Source: Eucalyptus grandis | Taxonomy: Eukaryota > Streptophyta > Magnoliopsida > Myrtales > Myrtaceae | Length of the DNA stretch: 64,000 bases | Assembly (NCBI RefSeq): GCF_016545825.1 | Contig: NC_052615.1 | Coordinates: forward strand, 31,245,088 to 31,309,087 | Direction: 5' to 3' | In this document: piece by piece, positions 1 through 10,053 of the stretch | How the letters are laid out: the number at the start of each line of letters is the position of its first letter | Position numbering within the stretch: the first letter of the stretch is position 1 | The notes under the pieces: generated by a model | Database searches by the model: none | The model's input: only the letters and a program-made list of their open reading frames with translations | Told to the model about the DNA's origin: nothing | Program-made: the position numbers and the translations under genes

Positions 1-388
1 AAAGTCTAAAGCTCATTGTTCTTAGTCAATTAAACTACTGAGGGAAATCTTGTACGCAAAAGAGAGTCTATATCATTGAGAGACCTTGAGGAAGTGTAGT
101 AGAGTCTCTACACTGTGGATTCAAGGAAGAGCCTAACTATAACAACTCTTTTGTTCATAGTGAAATCCAGCCAGTGGGCTGTCAGTGCGGAAGGGTGAAC
201 GTAAGCTTGAATTAAGCCGAACCACTATAATCTCTGTGTTCATATTCTCTTCTCTACACTCTTTTACTTTGATCATAATTCGTTTTGAGAATTTCCTTTT
301 CATAATCTATTGTTGATTTGCACTACACATGTCTCGTAAAATTGTTTCTACACCTATTCACCCCCTTTAGGTGCTCATACTAGCTTTC
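1..388 (+). repeat. LTR-like fragment, probably Copia
   Basis: This stretch has no coding capacity. It ends with a CACCCCCTTTAGGTG-type stretch (about 359-373), which resembles sequence found at the LTR end of many plant Copia elements. It abuts a gypsy coding remnant at about 389, suggesting insertion into that element or a chimeric junction. The left end is cut by the window, so no second LTR or target duplication can be checked. Confidence 0.35.
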
Positions 389-729
389 ACAACATACAAG
401 CTGGAGTTACCACCAAAGCTAAATGTACATCCGGTTTTCCATGTGAGTATGCTTAAACCTTTCCAGATTGATGAGGAAGATCTGGATCGATGAGAGTCTC
501 AAAGGGCGCCACTTGGGGCAAAAACCTCGTATGATCGAGAGGTCGAGAGCATTTTTGGCAGATCGAATCATACAGAAGCGGTATTGCGCGCCCAAGTGAG
601 AGTATTTGATTCAATGGAAGGGGTCTTCCGGAAAGTGAAGCAAGTTGGGAGCCCGCGAAGAGTCTTTGGTAGTTCAAGAAGGAGATCAATGCTTTCCACG
701 CCGAAGACGTGATGAGGGTGTCGCTTGAT
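389..729 (+). pseudogene. Ty3/gypsy chromovirus pol 3' end with decayed chromodomain
   Basis: Reading across frames gives the C-terminal end of a gypsy integrase. First comes the KLELPPKLNVHPVFHVSMLKP motif (about 400-460), typical of the integrase end in plant chromoviruses. Then comes a chromodomain: ADRIIQKRYCAPK, a stop, EYLIQWKG, a frameshift, LPESEASWEPAKSLW, a stop and FKKEINAF, ending at a stop near 729. At least two in-frame stops and frameshifts show it is dead. In intact relatives the chromodomain directs integration to heterochromatin. The 5' part of pol and gag are absent from the window. Confidence 0.75.
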
Positions 730-1189
730 TAGGTGGAGAAGAATCTCACGACCCGAAAGAAAGCCAATCCATGAGGTTCCTATGGGCCAGCCGTGACACA
801 TTTATGGACCCAACGACCCTCGCCTTGTATCCCCGACACTTAGGGTTTTCTTGAGTCTTCTAGAATACTCTTAGGGGCGGGCGATACAGTAATTGTATTC
901 ATATGTAATAAATGTGAATAGTTGGTAGTTGGGGAGATGTAATCTCTACCGTTAGATCGATGAAAGATCTACAGATACGGTTTACATTGTAATTGTATAA
1001 GTAGGGGTATTCTCCCCCTCATTTGTATCATCTCATTTTCACAAGTGAATACAATCCAGAGCTTCTCTCTCTAAAGAGTTTCTCTCTCTACGATACTTGT
1101 GAGTGAGTGTGAGTAAGGCTAACTTGGGAGAAATTCCTAAAGCCGCACGAGCAAGGGAACGCTAGATCAATCAGCCCGTTACACATGTC
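730..1189 (+). repeat. Probable 3' LTR of the gypsy remnant
   Basis: Non-coding sequence directly following the gypsy pol stop. It has LTR-like content: a TATA-like stretch near 995-1005 followed by CT-rich leader sequence (about 1060-1095). No matching 5' LTR is in the window, so the boundaries are guesses; the right edge is set where similarity to the next repeat begins. Confidence 0.35.
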
Positions 1190-1620
1190 TGTGTCAAGTG
1201 CAAGCCTTAAAGAGAGAACAAAAATGGACGTGGGACTCATGAACACAATTAATGAAGATGGGCGCCCTCCAGCCCATGCATTTAAAGAATAACGTCCAAC
1301 TTATGTGCTGCACGCTTCCTTCATCTACTTTTTCAAAATACATAAAAATTTCCTAGATTATTCTTGTGCAACTATCTTCTCCTTATGTGCACACTTATAA
1401 CTGATCATCGCATCATATTTATTTATTTTTTTGGTTATTTAAGTTTTCTCTTAAATAAGCACATTTTTAGTGTGATAATCGAAACATTGGATGAATTAGA
1501 TGGGCAATATAGATTTTTGGAAGCATAATTATTTAGACTATCAGATACTCTTAGTGAGGTTCGAAGATGACATGCCAACTCCATGACCGAGCTTCTAGTG
1601 ATAAGTGATTCATAGATATC
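1190..1620 (-). repeat. Partial extra copy of the Copia LTR found at 6447-7640
   Basis: By eye this block follows the order of 7185-7640, including shared stretches around 'atgggactcat', 'aattaatgaagatgggcgcc' and 'cttaaataagcacat'. It directly abuts the left LTR beginning at 1621. It may be a remnant of an earlier insertion of the same family or the product of LTR-LTR recombination. Confidence 0.45.
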
Positions 1621-2600
1621 TGTTATGAATATAGAGGGCCAAGCAAATCGGTAAAATTATTCTAAAAGGAAGGAAAGGGAATCAAACACCGAATTTACGT
1701 AATTCAATTTAAATATTGAAACCTACATTCATGGAAAGAGCAGCATAGAATTCCACTATAGAAATAAGCGATACATCGACGATTATAATTACTCAAGCAC
1801 TCAAACACTCACTTAGTATTTCCCAGTCTCCAATTACACCTAATAACTCATACAGTATTTAGCCCCTCACAATTCCTAGTGAAACCTCACTTCATGAATT
1901 AAACAAATTCTACTAACAATAATTTAATTGGTTAAAATACTATAGGGTGTAATTACGAGAAATTTCTCCCTTTGTCAAGAGCTTCTATCTTTTCTTCATG
2001 TTGGTTCACAGACTTCTTTCTTCAAGCTCTTTTCTCTCGTTCTACCTCTTTTGTCTTCATACATGCTCTCCCTTTATAATAGGATGGGTGTAAAGACAAG
2101 ACAAATGATGCCTATCGGATCTTCAAGAATTCAATAAATTTAATGCAAAAGAGAGGGGTTGCCGTCTTCCTTTTAATGCTTCATCTTCTGCGACATTAAA
2201 TATAGAGAATTCGGTGCCGATCATGAAGAGTTCGCCCACCAAGGATAACAAAAGAGAATATGACATTTAGTGCCCACCAATATCAATGGGTATGCATATT
2301 TATGTTATGTGCATGCATTAAAGAGAGGGGAAGATAAAATGGATGTGGGACTCATGAAGACAATTAATGAAGTTGCGCACCCACCAGACCATGCATTTAG
2401 TGAATGATGTCCAACTTTCGTTCTTCTTCCATGTTGCATGTTCCTTTTCTCTACTTTTTTTAAAGAAGTAGACAAAATTTACTAAATTATTGTCATGCAG
2501 CTATCTTCCCCTTATGCATGCACTAATAATTGATCAGCGTGTGATAAATAACGGAGTCGAGTCTCGTATACAAGCTTAAATTCGAGACATATTTTCAACA
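1621..2600 (-). repeat. 3' LTR of decayed Copia element
   Basis: It begins TGTTATGAATATA and matches 6447-7425 (TGTTGTGAATATA) in order over several hundred bases with many substitutions, so the insertion is old. The end near 2600 (ATTTTCAACA) is inferred from the TG...CA rule and diverges from the right-hand LTR end. Confidence 0.5.
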
Positions 2601-5600
2601 ATTTTCACCTTGACTCGACATTTAAGTTAGGTCACAATCGCTTCAATGGACACCTTGCCACTACTCTTCTACAGCCCTAATGGGCTTAACCGCCATAAAA
2701 TGCTTCCAAGTTTAAGCTACACTTAAACTTCATCATAACCGTGGACCTCATCAAGATGCCAACTTTGTCTGCATAATTATATTATCCAACATAACCTCTT
2801 GTATTATAGATAAAATAAAGCCATTATTACTTCTATATCTAAGAGAAGGTCGAACACGCACCTTTTCAAATTCAGCAGTTATAGCAATTGTTGACTTTAC
2901 CGGCTCCACCTTGTTACAAGCATCATCCTTGGCGATTATTCCACTAGTACCGGGTACCTTATGAGTTTCTAATTGCAACTCCACCTTGAACTGAATACTG
3001 TCCAAATTTGTATTAACACTACTACAAACACTTCTAGCCAAAAGTATTAAAGACTTATCAAATGTAACTTCTCTACAATTAATAAGTCAATCTATATCTA
3101 GGCACCACAACTGATTGCGCCGCTCATCTTGTGCATAGCCATGGAATATGCATATTATCCTATCATCGAGCTTATTATCACTCACTTGAAAATAACACAG
3201 GCAACTAAATATTCTAAGAATATAGTAATCAACAACGTTACCTGACCACACTTCTTTAGGAGTCCAATATTCAGCAGCAGTTGATGGGAATTTATTCACC
3301 AGGTCGTGCTAAGCACATCAACCATGATTATCCTAGCAACACTAATACTAGAGATCTTTTTATGGGTCATCTCTAGTAATGATATGCTAATCAATTATAC
3401 AAATTGTTGTGGTTTATCGGCATTAATGCGTGTTTTGCTATGTCCTCGTTCATGCAGAATTTATTTACCAACTCTGAGCAGACCTCCATGCTATTGTCAA
3501 TCCACACATACTTGATCGACTTACTAGTCTTCGTCTTGATCAAAGCTCTCGACCACATGTTCCTAAAAATGACATCAAACTTGTGTATCGGGACAAACAC
3601 CAAGGTCTTCCTCGAGTAGTCATTAGGCTCTCGAATAGATGCATCCGATGTTTCTAGGGTGAAACCTATCATTGTCTCACCCTAAAGTTCATACATGTCA
3701 CTATGCTTGATTCCTTTTATTATCATCAAGACACCTCGAACAACCTTTAGAACTCCACCATTTGAAGAATGTCTACAACCAACTGAATCTAGGGCACCCA
3801 AGAAAATCAAGTTTTTTTTCATTTTTGAAACATGTCTTACTCCAGTCATTGTCCTCACAATACCATCATACATTCTGATTTTAACATAACCAACTCCCAC
3901 AACATCGCACTTAGTATTATTTGCTAGTTGAACTTTACTATTGCTCGTGCACTAATAAGTGATAAACCAATTTATATTTGGTATAGCATGAAATGAACAG
4001 CTTGAATCTACTATCCACTATCAAATGACGAATCATCAGTAACAGACAAGACACAATTGATATCATCAAAATTATTCTCAGATATAGCTACAACACCATC
4101 TATAGACTCAACTCTAATTCATTTACCTTTTTCATTTTTTAGCTTAAAACAGTCTCTTTTACAATGTCCATTATTGCGACAAATAGGCAACCTTACTAGT
4201 TCTAAATTGGGCAAAAGATCACTTTAAGTGCCAAAAGTTGGCACAAAAGGACATTTAAGTTTGAAAAGTTATGAAATTGACACTTAAGTGCCACATTTTG
4301 AGAAAAGTGGGACACTTGAGTGCCACATCTGGCGAAGCCAACCGAAAATTATACGTGACATTTTTTATATTAATTTTCTAGCTTACATGGCTTGCCGGAA
4401 TGCTAAATCAGCATAACACACAAAAACAACGTCGTTTTGGCATAATTTGAATTTTAATATAATATAAAAAAATTAATTAAATTAAATTTAAAACGAAATA
4501 ATAATAATTTATTTTTATTTTTTAAAATGGAGGACGAGGAAGGTAGCCGGCGGTTGAGGGCTGAGCCCTTTCCGCCGCCGCCTCCTTGCCATCGCCGAAA
4601 GGTGGGGGAGGGTTGGCCGAGGCCGCCGAGCCTTGGTCGAGGGCCGACGACCCCAGCCGATTGGCGAGAGGGTTGCTGACCCTCGCCCGGCCGACCAAAG
4701 GGTCGTTGCACTCTAGGGGCTGCTGCCTTGTAGAGGCAGCAGCTAGGGTTTCGGGAAGTGGGTGACGCCGGTAACAGAGACATCAACAGATGATGGCGAG
4801 CGTGACGTGGACAGGCAGCAACATCAACTTTGGCATCTGGTGATTGCCTGGCATAGCAGCGATGGAATTCTCGAAGGCCAAAATCCGGGTGCTGGAGGGT
4901 CGGATCTATGGAAGGAAGGCGAGATTTGAGCGAATCGGGGGATAAATCTGCACTTATGTCGAACCTTTGCTACGTTGCTACCGCCTGACGCCGTCCCTAA
5001 GCCAATCCCTATCTCATGTCGTCACCGCTGCCGCCGTCGCCATCGCTGAGCCTCGGGCCGTCGAACGCCATCATCCCCCGCCATTGCTAGCCTTCATCGC
5101 TGTCATGCTAGGCGGTCACAAGACACCGAAGCTAATGTTGCTGCCCATCCGCGTCACGCTCGCCATCGTCCACCGTCGTCTCTACTACTGGCTTCACCCA
5201 CCTCCCGAAACCCTAGTTGTCACCTCTGTAATTCATTCCCAACTGGCGACCCTCACTAGATCTAGGGGAGGGCCATGACCCTCACCCTAGATTTGGGTGA
5301 GGGCATGCAAGCCCTCGCCGCTAGCGGACGGGGCCACTAGCCCCGGCCGGGCTCGGTGGCCTCAACCGACACTCCCCCACCTTTCGGCGACGAGGGGGAG
5401 GCGGGGACGACGAGGGCCGAGCCCTCGGCCCGCCTCTTGCCTCCCTCCTCCTCCCCCTCCCTTTTTTTTTTGTTTTTAAATAATAATTGATTATTTAATT
5501 ATTAAAAATTTAATTTAATTAATTATTATATTAAAATTCGAATTATACAAAAACGACATCGTTTTACGCACAGTTAAACGCGAAAAATTTCCACGTCAGC

Positions 5601-6446
5601 GTTTTGGCCGAATTTTCTCATTGGTGGCACTTAAGTGATCCATTTTGCTCCGATTTTGGCACTTAAGTGTCACTTTCGTAACTTTTGACACTTAAGCGTC
5701 CCTTTGTGCCAACTTTTGGCATTCTAGGGGTCTGGGTGTCTCCTAAATTGACTACGTCTATTTATAATCCTGCTAACACGAGTACTAGTTTTTCCTCTAC
5801 TATCACCTACTAAAGTAACAGATACAGGTTCACTAGATTCTTTCCCACGAATGTCTTCACCTAGAATCAAATCACGAACCTTATTAGATGTCAAGTTTCT
5901 TGACCTAAATAAATTACCGATAACAGTAACAGTAGTATTCCAACTATCGAGTAATGATGATAATAGAATCAAAGGACGGACCTCATCTTTAAAGTTAATC
6001 TCAACCAAACTCAATTGGTTAATGATTTAATTAAATTTGTTGATATGTTCGGCAATTAACGTACCTTTGCCCATTTTTAAATTGAAACAAACATTGCATC
6101 AAATAAACATTATTGATTACAGTGGGTTTCTTGTACATATTCGACACGACTTTCATCAATCCTGCAATGGTTTTCTCCTTCATGATGTTCAATGCGACAT
6201 TACTAGCTAACACCAGCCGAATAACACCCATCGCTTGTCTATCTAACAATTCTCACTTGGCATCTTTCATCGAGTCTGGTTTCTCCCTAGATAAGGGTAA
6301 GTGGAAATTTCTTCTGTATAGATAATCCTTAATCCACATTTTCCAGAAAGCAAAATCTTTCTTATCAAATCGGTTGATTCTCACATTTCCTTCTTTCATC
6401 ATTACCAATTCGCTTTAAGTTAGTTGAATTGGCCTCTGATATCAAT
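2601..6446 (-). pseudogene. Decayed Copia gag-pol interior, split by a foldback element
   Basis: Reading the minus strand from high to low coordinates: a primer-binding-site-like TGATATCAGAGGC next to the LTR (about 6434-6446); gag with a LLDSWNTTVTVIGN-like stretch (5724-6250); a degraded zinc knuckle CRNNGHCKRDCFK (about 4136-4180); the region before integrase (VKIRMYDGIVR, MKKNLIFLGALDSVGC, 3682-3900); integrase core fragments (KYVWIDNSMEV, 3391-3672); and the integrase C-terminus (TPKEVWSGN, 3087-3299). Reverse transcriptase and RNase H are not recognisable before the left LTR, so they appear deleted. Numerous stops make the element non-functional. A 1.5-kb foldback element lies between gag and the zinc knuckle. 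Confidence 0.7.
4211..5741. mobile_element. Giant foldback (Mutator-like) element inside the Copia remnant
   Basis: The arms pair almost to the centre. Outer parts share the GCCAAAAGTTGGCACAAA core (about 4228 and reverse complement near 5710). Next come AT-rich parts with ACGTCGTTTT against AAAACGATGTCGT, then GC-rich parts sharing CGCCGAAAGGTGGGGGAG (4595 region; 5375-5395 reversed). Inner parts share CTAGGGTTTCGGGA and ATGGCGAGCGTGACG (4743-4815; 5150-5220 reversed). The loop is only about 4880-5085. Flanks TCTAAATTG (4202-4210) and CCTAAATTG (5742-5750) look like a 9-bp target duplication, as in Mutator-like elements. ORFs inside the GC-rich arms look like by-products; no transposase is seen. 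Confidence 0.75.
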
Positions 6447-7640
6447 TGTTGTGAATATAAAGGGCTAAGCAAACCAGTAAAATTATTTTGAAGGAAGGAA
6501 AGGGAATTAGACACTGAATTTATGTGGTTTAGTCCGAATATTAGAACTTACGTTCACAGAGAGAGCAGTATGGAATTCCATTAAAGAAACAAGCGATACA
6601 CTAGAAATTACAATCATTCAAGCACTCAAACACTCACTCAGTGTTTCCTAACCCCTAATTACACCTAAAACTCATTGTGTGTGTGTGTGTGTTTTTTTTT
6701 TTTTTGGAACAAAAAACTCACATAGTGTTTAGCCCCTCGCAATTCCTATTGAAATCTCACTTAAGGAATTAAACAGATTCTATTCACAAGAATTTAAATG
6801 GCTAAAACACTACATAGCGTAATTACAACAGGAAATTTCTCCCTTTGCTGAAAGCTTCTGTCTTTTCTTTAGGAAGGCTAATAGGACTTATCTCTTCAAG
6901 CTCTTTCCTCTCGCTCTACCTCCTTCATCTTCAGGCGCCCTCTCCATTTATAGTAGGATGGGTGTGAAGACAAGACAAACGACGCCTATAGAAGATATTC
7001 AAGAATTCAACGTATTTAATGCAAAAGAGAGGGGCTATCGTCTTCATTTTAGTGCTTTGTCTTATGGGCACATTAAATGTAGAGAATTCGATGCCGATCA
7101 TGAAGAGTTCGCCCACTAAGGATGACAAAAGAGAAGATGACATTTGGCGCCCACTAACATCTATGGGAATACATCATTGTGTCATGTGCATGCATTAAAG
7201 ATAGAGAAGAAAAATGGATATGGGACTCATTAACACAATTAATGAAGATGGGCGCCCATCAAACCATGCATTTAATGAATGATGTCCAACTTTCTTTCTT
7301 CTTCCATGCTGCATGTTTCCTTCCTCTAATTTTTTTAAGAAATAGACAAAAATTTCTTAGATTATTCTTATGTAGCTATCTTCCCCTTATATGCACACTA
7401 ATAATTGATCCACATATGATAATTTTTTTTTTATTATTTAAGTTTTTTCTTAAATAAGCACATCCTTAGGATGGTAGTTGAAACATTAGATGAATTAGAT
7501 GGAAACATTTGATGAATTAGATCGGCAATATAATATTTTGGAAGCAAAATTATTTAGACTATGAGATGCTCTTAGTGAAGTTTGAAGATGACATGCCAAA
7601 TCCATGACTCAGCTTCTAGGGACAAGTGATTAACATATAC
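6447..7640 (-). repeat. 5' LTR of decayed Copia element
   Basis: It starts TGTTGTGAATATA directly after the primer-binding-site-like sequence and matches 1621-2545 in order; its far part matches 1190-1620. A TG run followed by a T run (about 6677-6706) and a short direct duplication of 'gatgaattagat' (about 7490-7522) are local insertions. The right boundary is the end of similarity with 1190-1620 and is approximate. Confidence 0.5.
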
Positions 7641-8460
7641 CATTTACGGTTGTCATTGATTTTGTGATGAGGGAACTCTAGATTATAGTGAGAAAAGTCA
7701 AACAAATAAGTCATTATCTAATACCGTTCTGCATAAAGTGTCGGGGGTGTAACATGTACGCGAGATGAACAATCCAGATGCAGATATATAGGGGGCCGGA
7801 GTTGGAGTCAACATGAATTGATGTGATATGGCACGAAATTGGCTAATTTTGAATAGTTTAAGCGGGTTAATACGAAATGAGAGGATGGGAACTGCCCATT
7901 CTTCTTGATCAAGTCAACGACCCAACACAAAAGAACCTTTGACTTGGGGCTTAGAACGGGCTAAAAGGCCGATCCGTTTTTTTCCACAACAAGGCATTTG
8001 GATCCGCATTTGGCTGGGCCGGCCCTTAAGAGCATATTTCCGCCCTTGCCGTCTCGATTCTCTCCCCTTTTCTCATTCCTCTTTGAACAACATGAATGCC
8101 CCAAGAAAACATTTGTCGTTTTCAAATGAAAACATTTCCTTATTAAAGGCACTCGTTAACAAGACAAAAAGAATTCACATGAAACCTTTTTTTTTCCTTG
8201 CTTGGCTACCTTAACCCCGTGGTTAGCAGAGCAACGGCACCGGCCTGATTTCTGTTACTTGGGTTGAGATGTGGTGATCCATTCGTTCACCTTTGGTGGA
8301 TTAAGTAGTGATGACTTAAACTGAATTTCTTGTAACAAGAGTAGAAACCTCATCGATTGGAATAATCGAGCCGATCACCCTTCTCCTCTGATCTTTTTAC
8401 TCTTTATATAAAGAAGACAAACAGAATGAAGAAAGCTTGTGGTCAGTTGAAAACCCCAAT
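7641..8460. other. No gene recognised
   Basis: Mixed-composition intergenic DNA. An open frame at 7939-8214 has no recognisable domain and no splice or promoter context. I see no RNA gene. Confidence 0.5.
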
Positions 8461-8818
8461 CGATCAATGGCCTAATTCCCTTGAAAGCCCTCAATTTTTT
8501 TGTTAAAAAAAAAAAACAAAAAACAAAACTTTAGGTCCAATTTCAAATTTACCCCAAACTTTTTTTGTGTCTTAGAAAAAGCCACAAATGTTAGATCCAG
8601 TCCCAAATCTATCATGAATTTTGTTTTGTCTAAAATAAATCACTAACTTTTAATCTATTTTCAAATCTACCCCGTGGTATAATCCCAACTTAATGTGACA
8701 TCTTCACATCAAAATAATTTTACATCAATAAGGTGAAACCGTTGTAGGATATGAAAATTAGGGACAACTAATGATGATTTTTGGGCGAGAGGGCTATTAA
8801 GAGCAGATTTGAGACTAA

Positions 8819-9895
8819 GGCTCCGTTCGTTTCATGAAAAATAATTTCCTAGAAAACGTTTTTCAGATTTTCCAGTGTTCGTTTAACAGAAAATGAATTC
8901 ATTGGGAAAAACTTTTTCCAAGAAAGAAAAAAAAACTCTTCTAAATTAGAGGAAAATATTTTCCACTTTTGAAAAGTGGAAAACATTTTTCTCACTTGAT
9001 CTCTCTTGTCTCACACTTCTACAAATCCTCACTTCATCCTCCCTTTCTTCTTCTTCTTTTATTTTTTTATTCGAATTATTTTTAAATTTTAATTTTCTTT
9101 TTTAATTCGAATTATTTTTAATTTTCTTTTTCTTTTCTATTTCTTTTCTTTTTTTTTTTTTCCTTTCTTTGTTTCCCATCTTCTTCTTTCTTGGCTAGTC
9201 ACCGCTCATTGCTTTGGCGAACCTCGAGGTCGTCGATTTCAAGCTCACGCTCATCGATCTAGCGAGCCTCGAGCTTGACACTCGCACTCACCAATCTGGT
9301 GAGAGGCGAACCTTGTGCTCATCGATGAGCTCGAAGCTCACCGGTGGTCGGTTGCGGGCTGTCGCCATGGCCGGTGATCAACCAAAAAAGAAGGAGATGG
9401 AAACCAAAGAAAAAAAAAAAGAAAATAAAAAAGAAAGACCCACCGCGTGGTGGCCGAGTTGGTGGAATCGCACGTTGGCCACATGCAAGGCCGGGGTTCA
9501 ATTCCCCAACTCGTCATGATGCGCGACTAAAGTGGGGAGCCGTGGGAGGTGGGTTCTGCGTTAGCACCCCCACGTGGTTTACGCGTAGCTGTTGTTGGTC
9601 GCGAGACGGTTCTACGGCCATAAAAAAAAATTAAAAAATTTAAAAAAATTAAAAATCAATTTAAAAAAAATATGAAAAATCCATTTTAAAAAATATAATA
9701 AATAAAAAGAGTATATGGAGGAAAATATTTTTCTCTGTTCATTATTTTTCTTACCAAACATTGAAAAATATTTTCCACTTCATTTTCATATTTCATCCGA
9801 ACATCAGAAAATAATTACATTTTCCTAGAAAATGACTTTTTAGAAAATATTTTCTAGAAACACCACATTTTCCACAAAACGAATGGAGCTTAAAG
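8819..9895. mobile_element. Inner non-autonomous TIR element (GGCTCCGTTCGTTT ends)
   Basis: It begins AGGCTCCGTTCGTTTCATGA and ends with the inverted AAAACGAATGGAGCTT. The sub-terminal parts are rich in inverted copies of GAAAATATTTTC and TTTCCTAGAAAA, giving a strong hairpin. Short ORFs in the GC-richer centre (9214-9634) show no known domain. Ends of this kind occur in plant hAT-type miniature elements, but I could not verify an 8-bp target duplication, so the superfamily is uncertain. Confidence 0.6.
9446..9630 (+). repeat. tRNA-headed SINE-like element
   Basis: It carries RNA polymerase III internal promoter boxes. The A box TGGCCGAGTTGG (9451-9462) fits TRGCNNAGYNGG exactly, and the B box GGTTCAATTCC (9495-9505) is one base from GGTTCGANTCC. 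About 115 bp of unrelated body follows and then an A-rich tail from about 9621. This tRNA-related head, body and A tail is the layout of plant SINEs. The first 70 bases do not fold into an obvious complete tRNA, so a working tRNA gene is unlikely. It sits inside the TIR element at 8819-9895. Confidence 0.6.
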
Positions 9896-10053
9896 TAAAA
9901 AATTGACGGTTTTTTTTTATTAAACAAAAAACATTCGGGGTAAATTTGGAACTGAACTTAATTTTGGGTTTTTTTTTTTTAGACAAAAAACATTTTCATG
10001 CATAATTGAGATTAGATTTAAAGTTTATGATTTTTTAGGAAATTAGGCCATCA

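Larger units (their letters stand above)
8461..10053. mobile_element. Outer TIR-like element containing a second element and a SINE
   Basis: The left edge (CGATCAATGGCCTAATTCCC, about 8460-8480) and the right edge (AGGAAATTAGGCCATCAATCGG region, about 10038-10059) are inverted copies. Both arms then carry A/T runs followed by inverted copies of AAATTTACCCC (about 8546 and 9935-9950). The interior is interrupted by the element at 8819-9895. No transposase was found, so it would be non-autonomous. The boundaries are approximate and no target duplication was confirmed. Confidence 0.45.

Noticed and set aside
4454..5479. Open frames in GC-rich DNA (Pro/Arg/Ala-rich)
   Set aside because: They lie within inverted arms of the foldback element, and both strands are open because of GC content.
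8211..8300. tRNA-like stretch (GTGGTTAGCAGAGC)
   Set aside because: No matching B box or cloverleaf pairing found.
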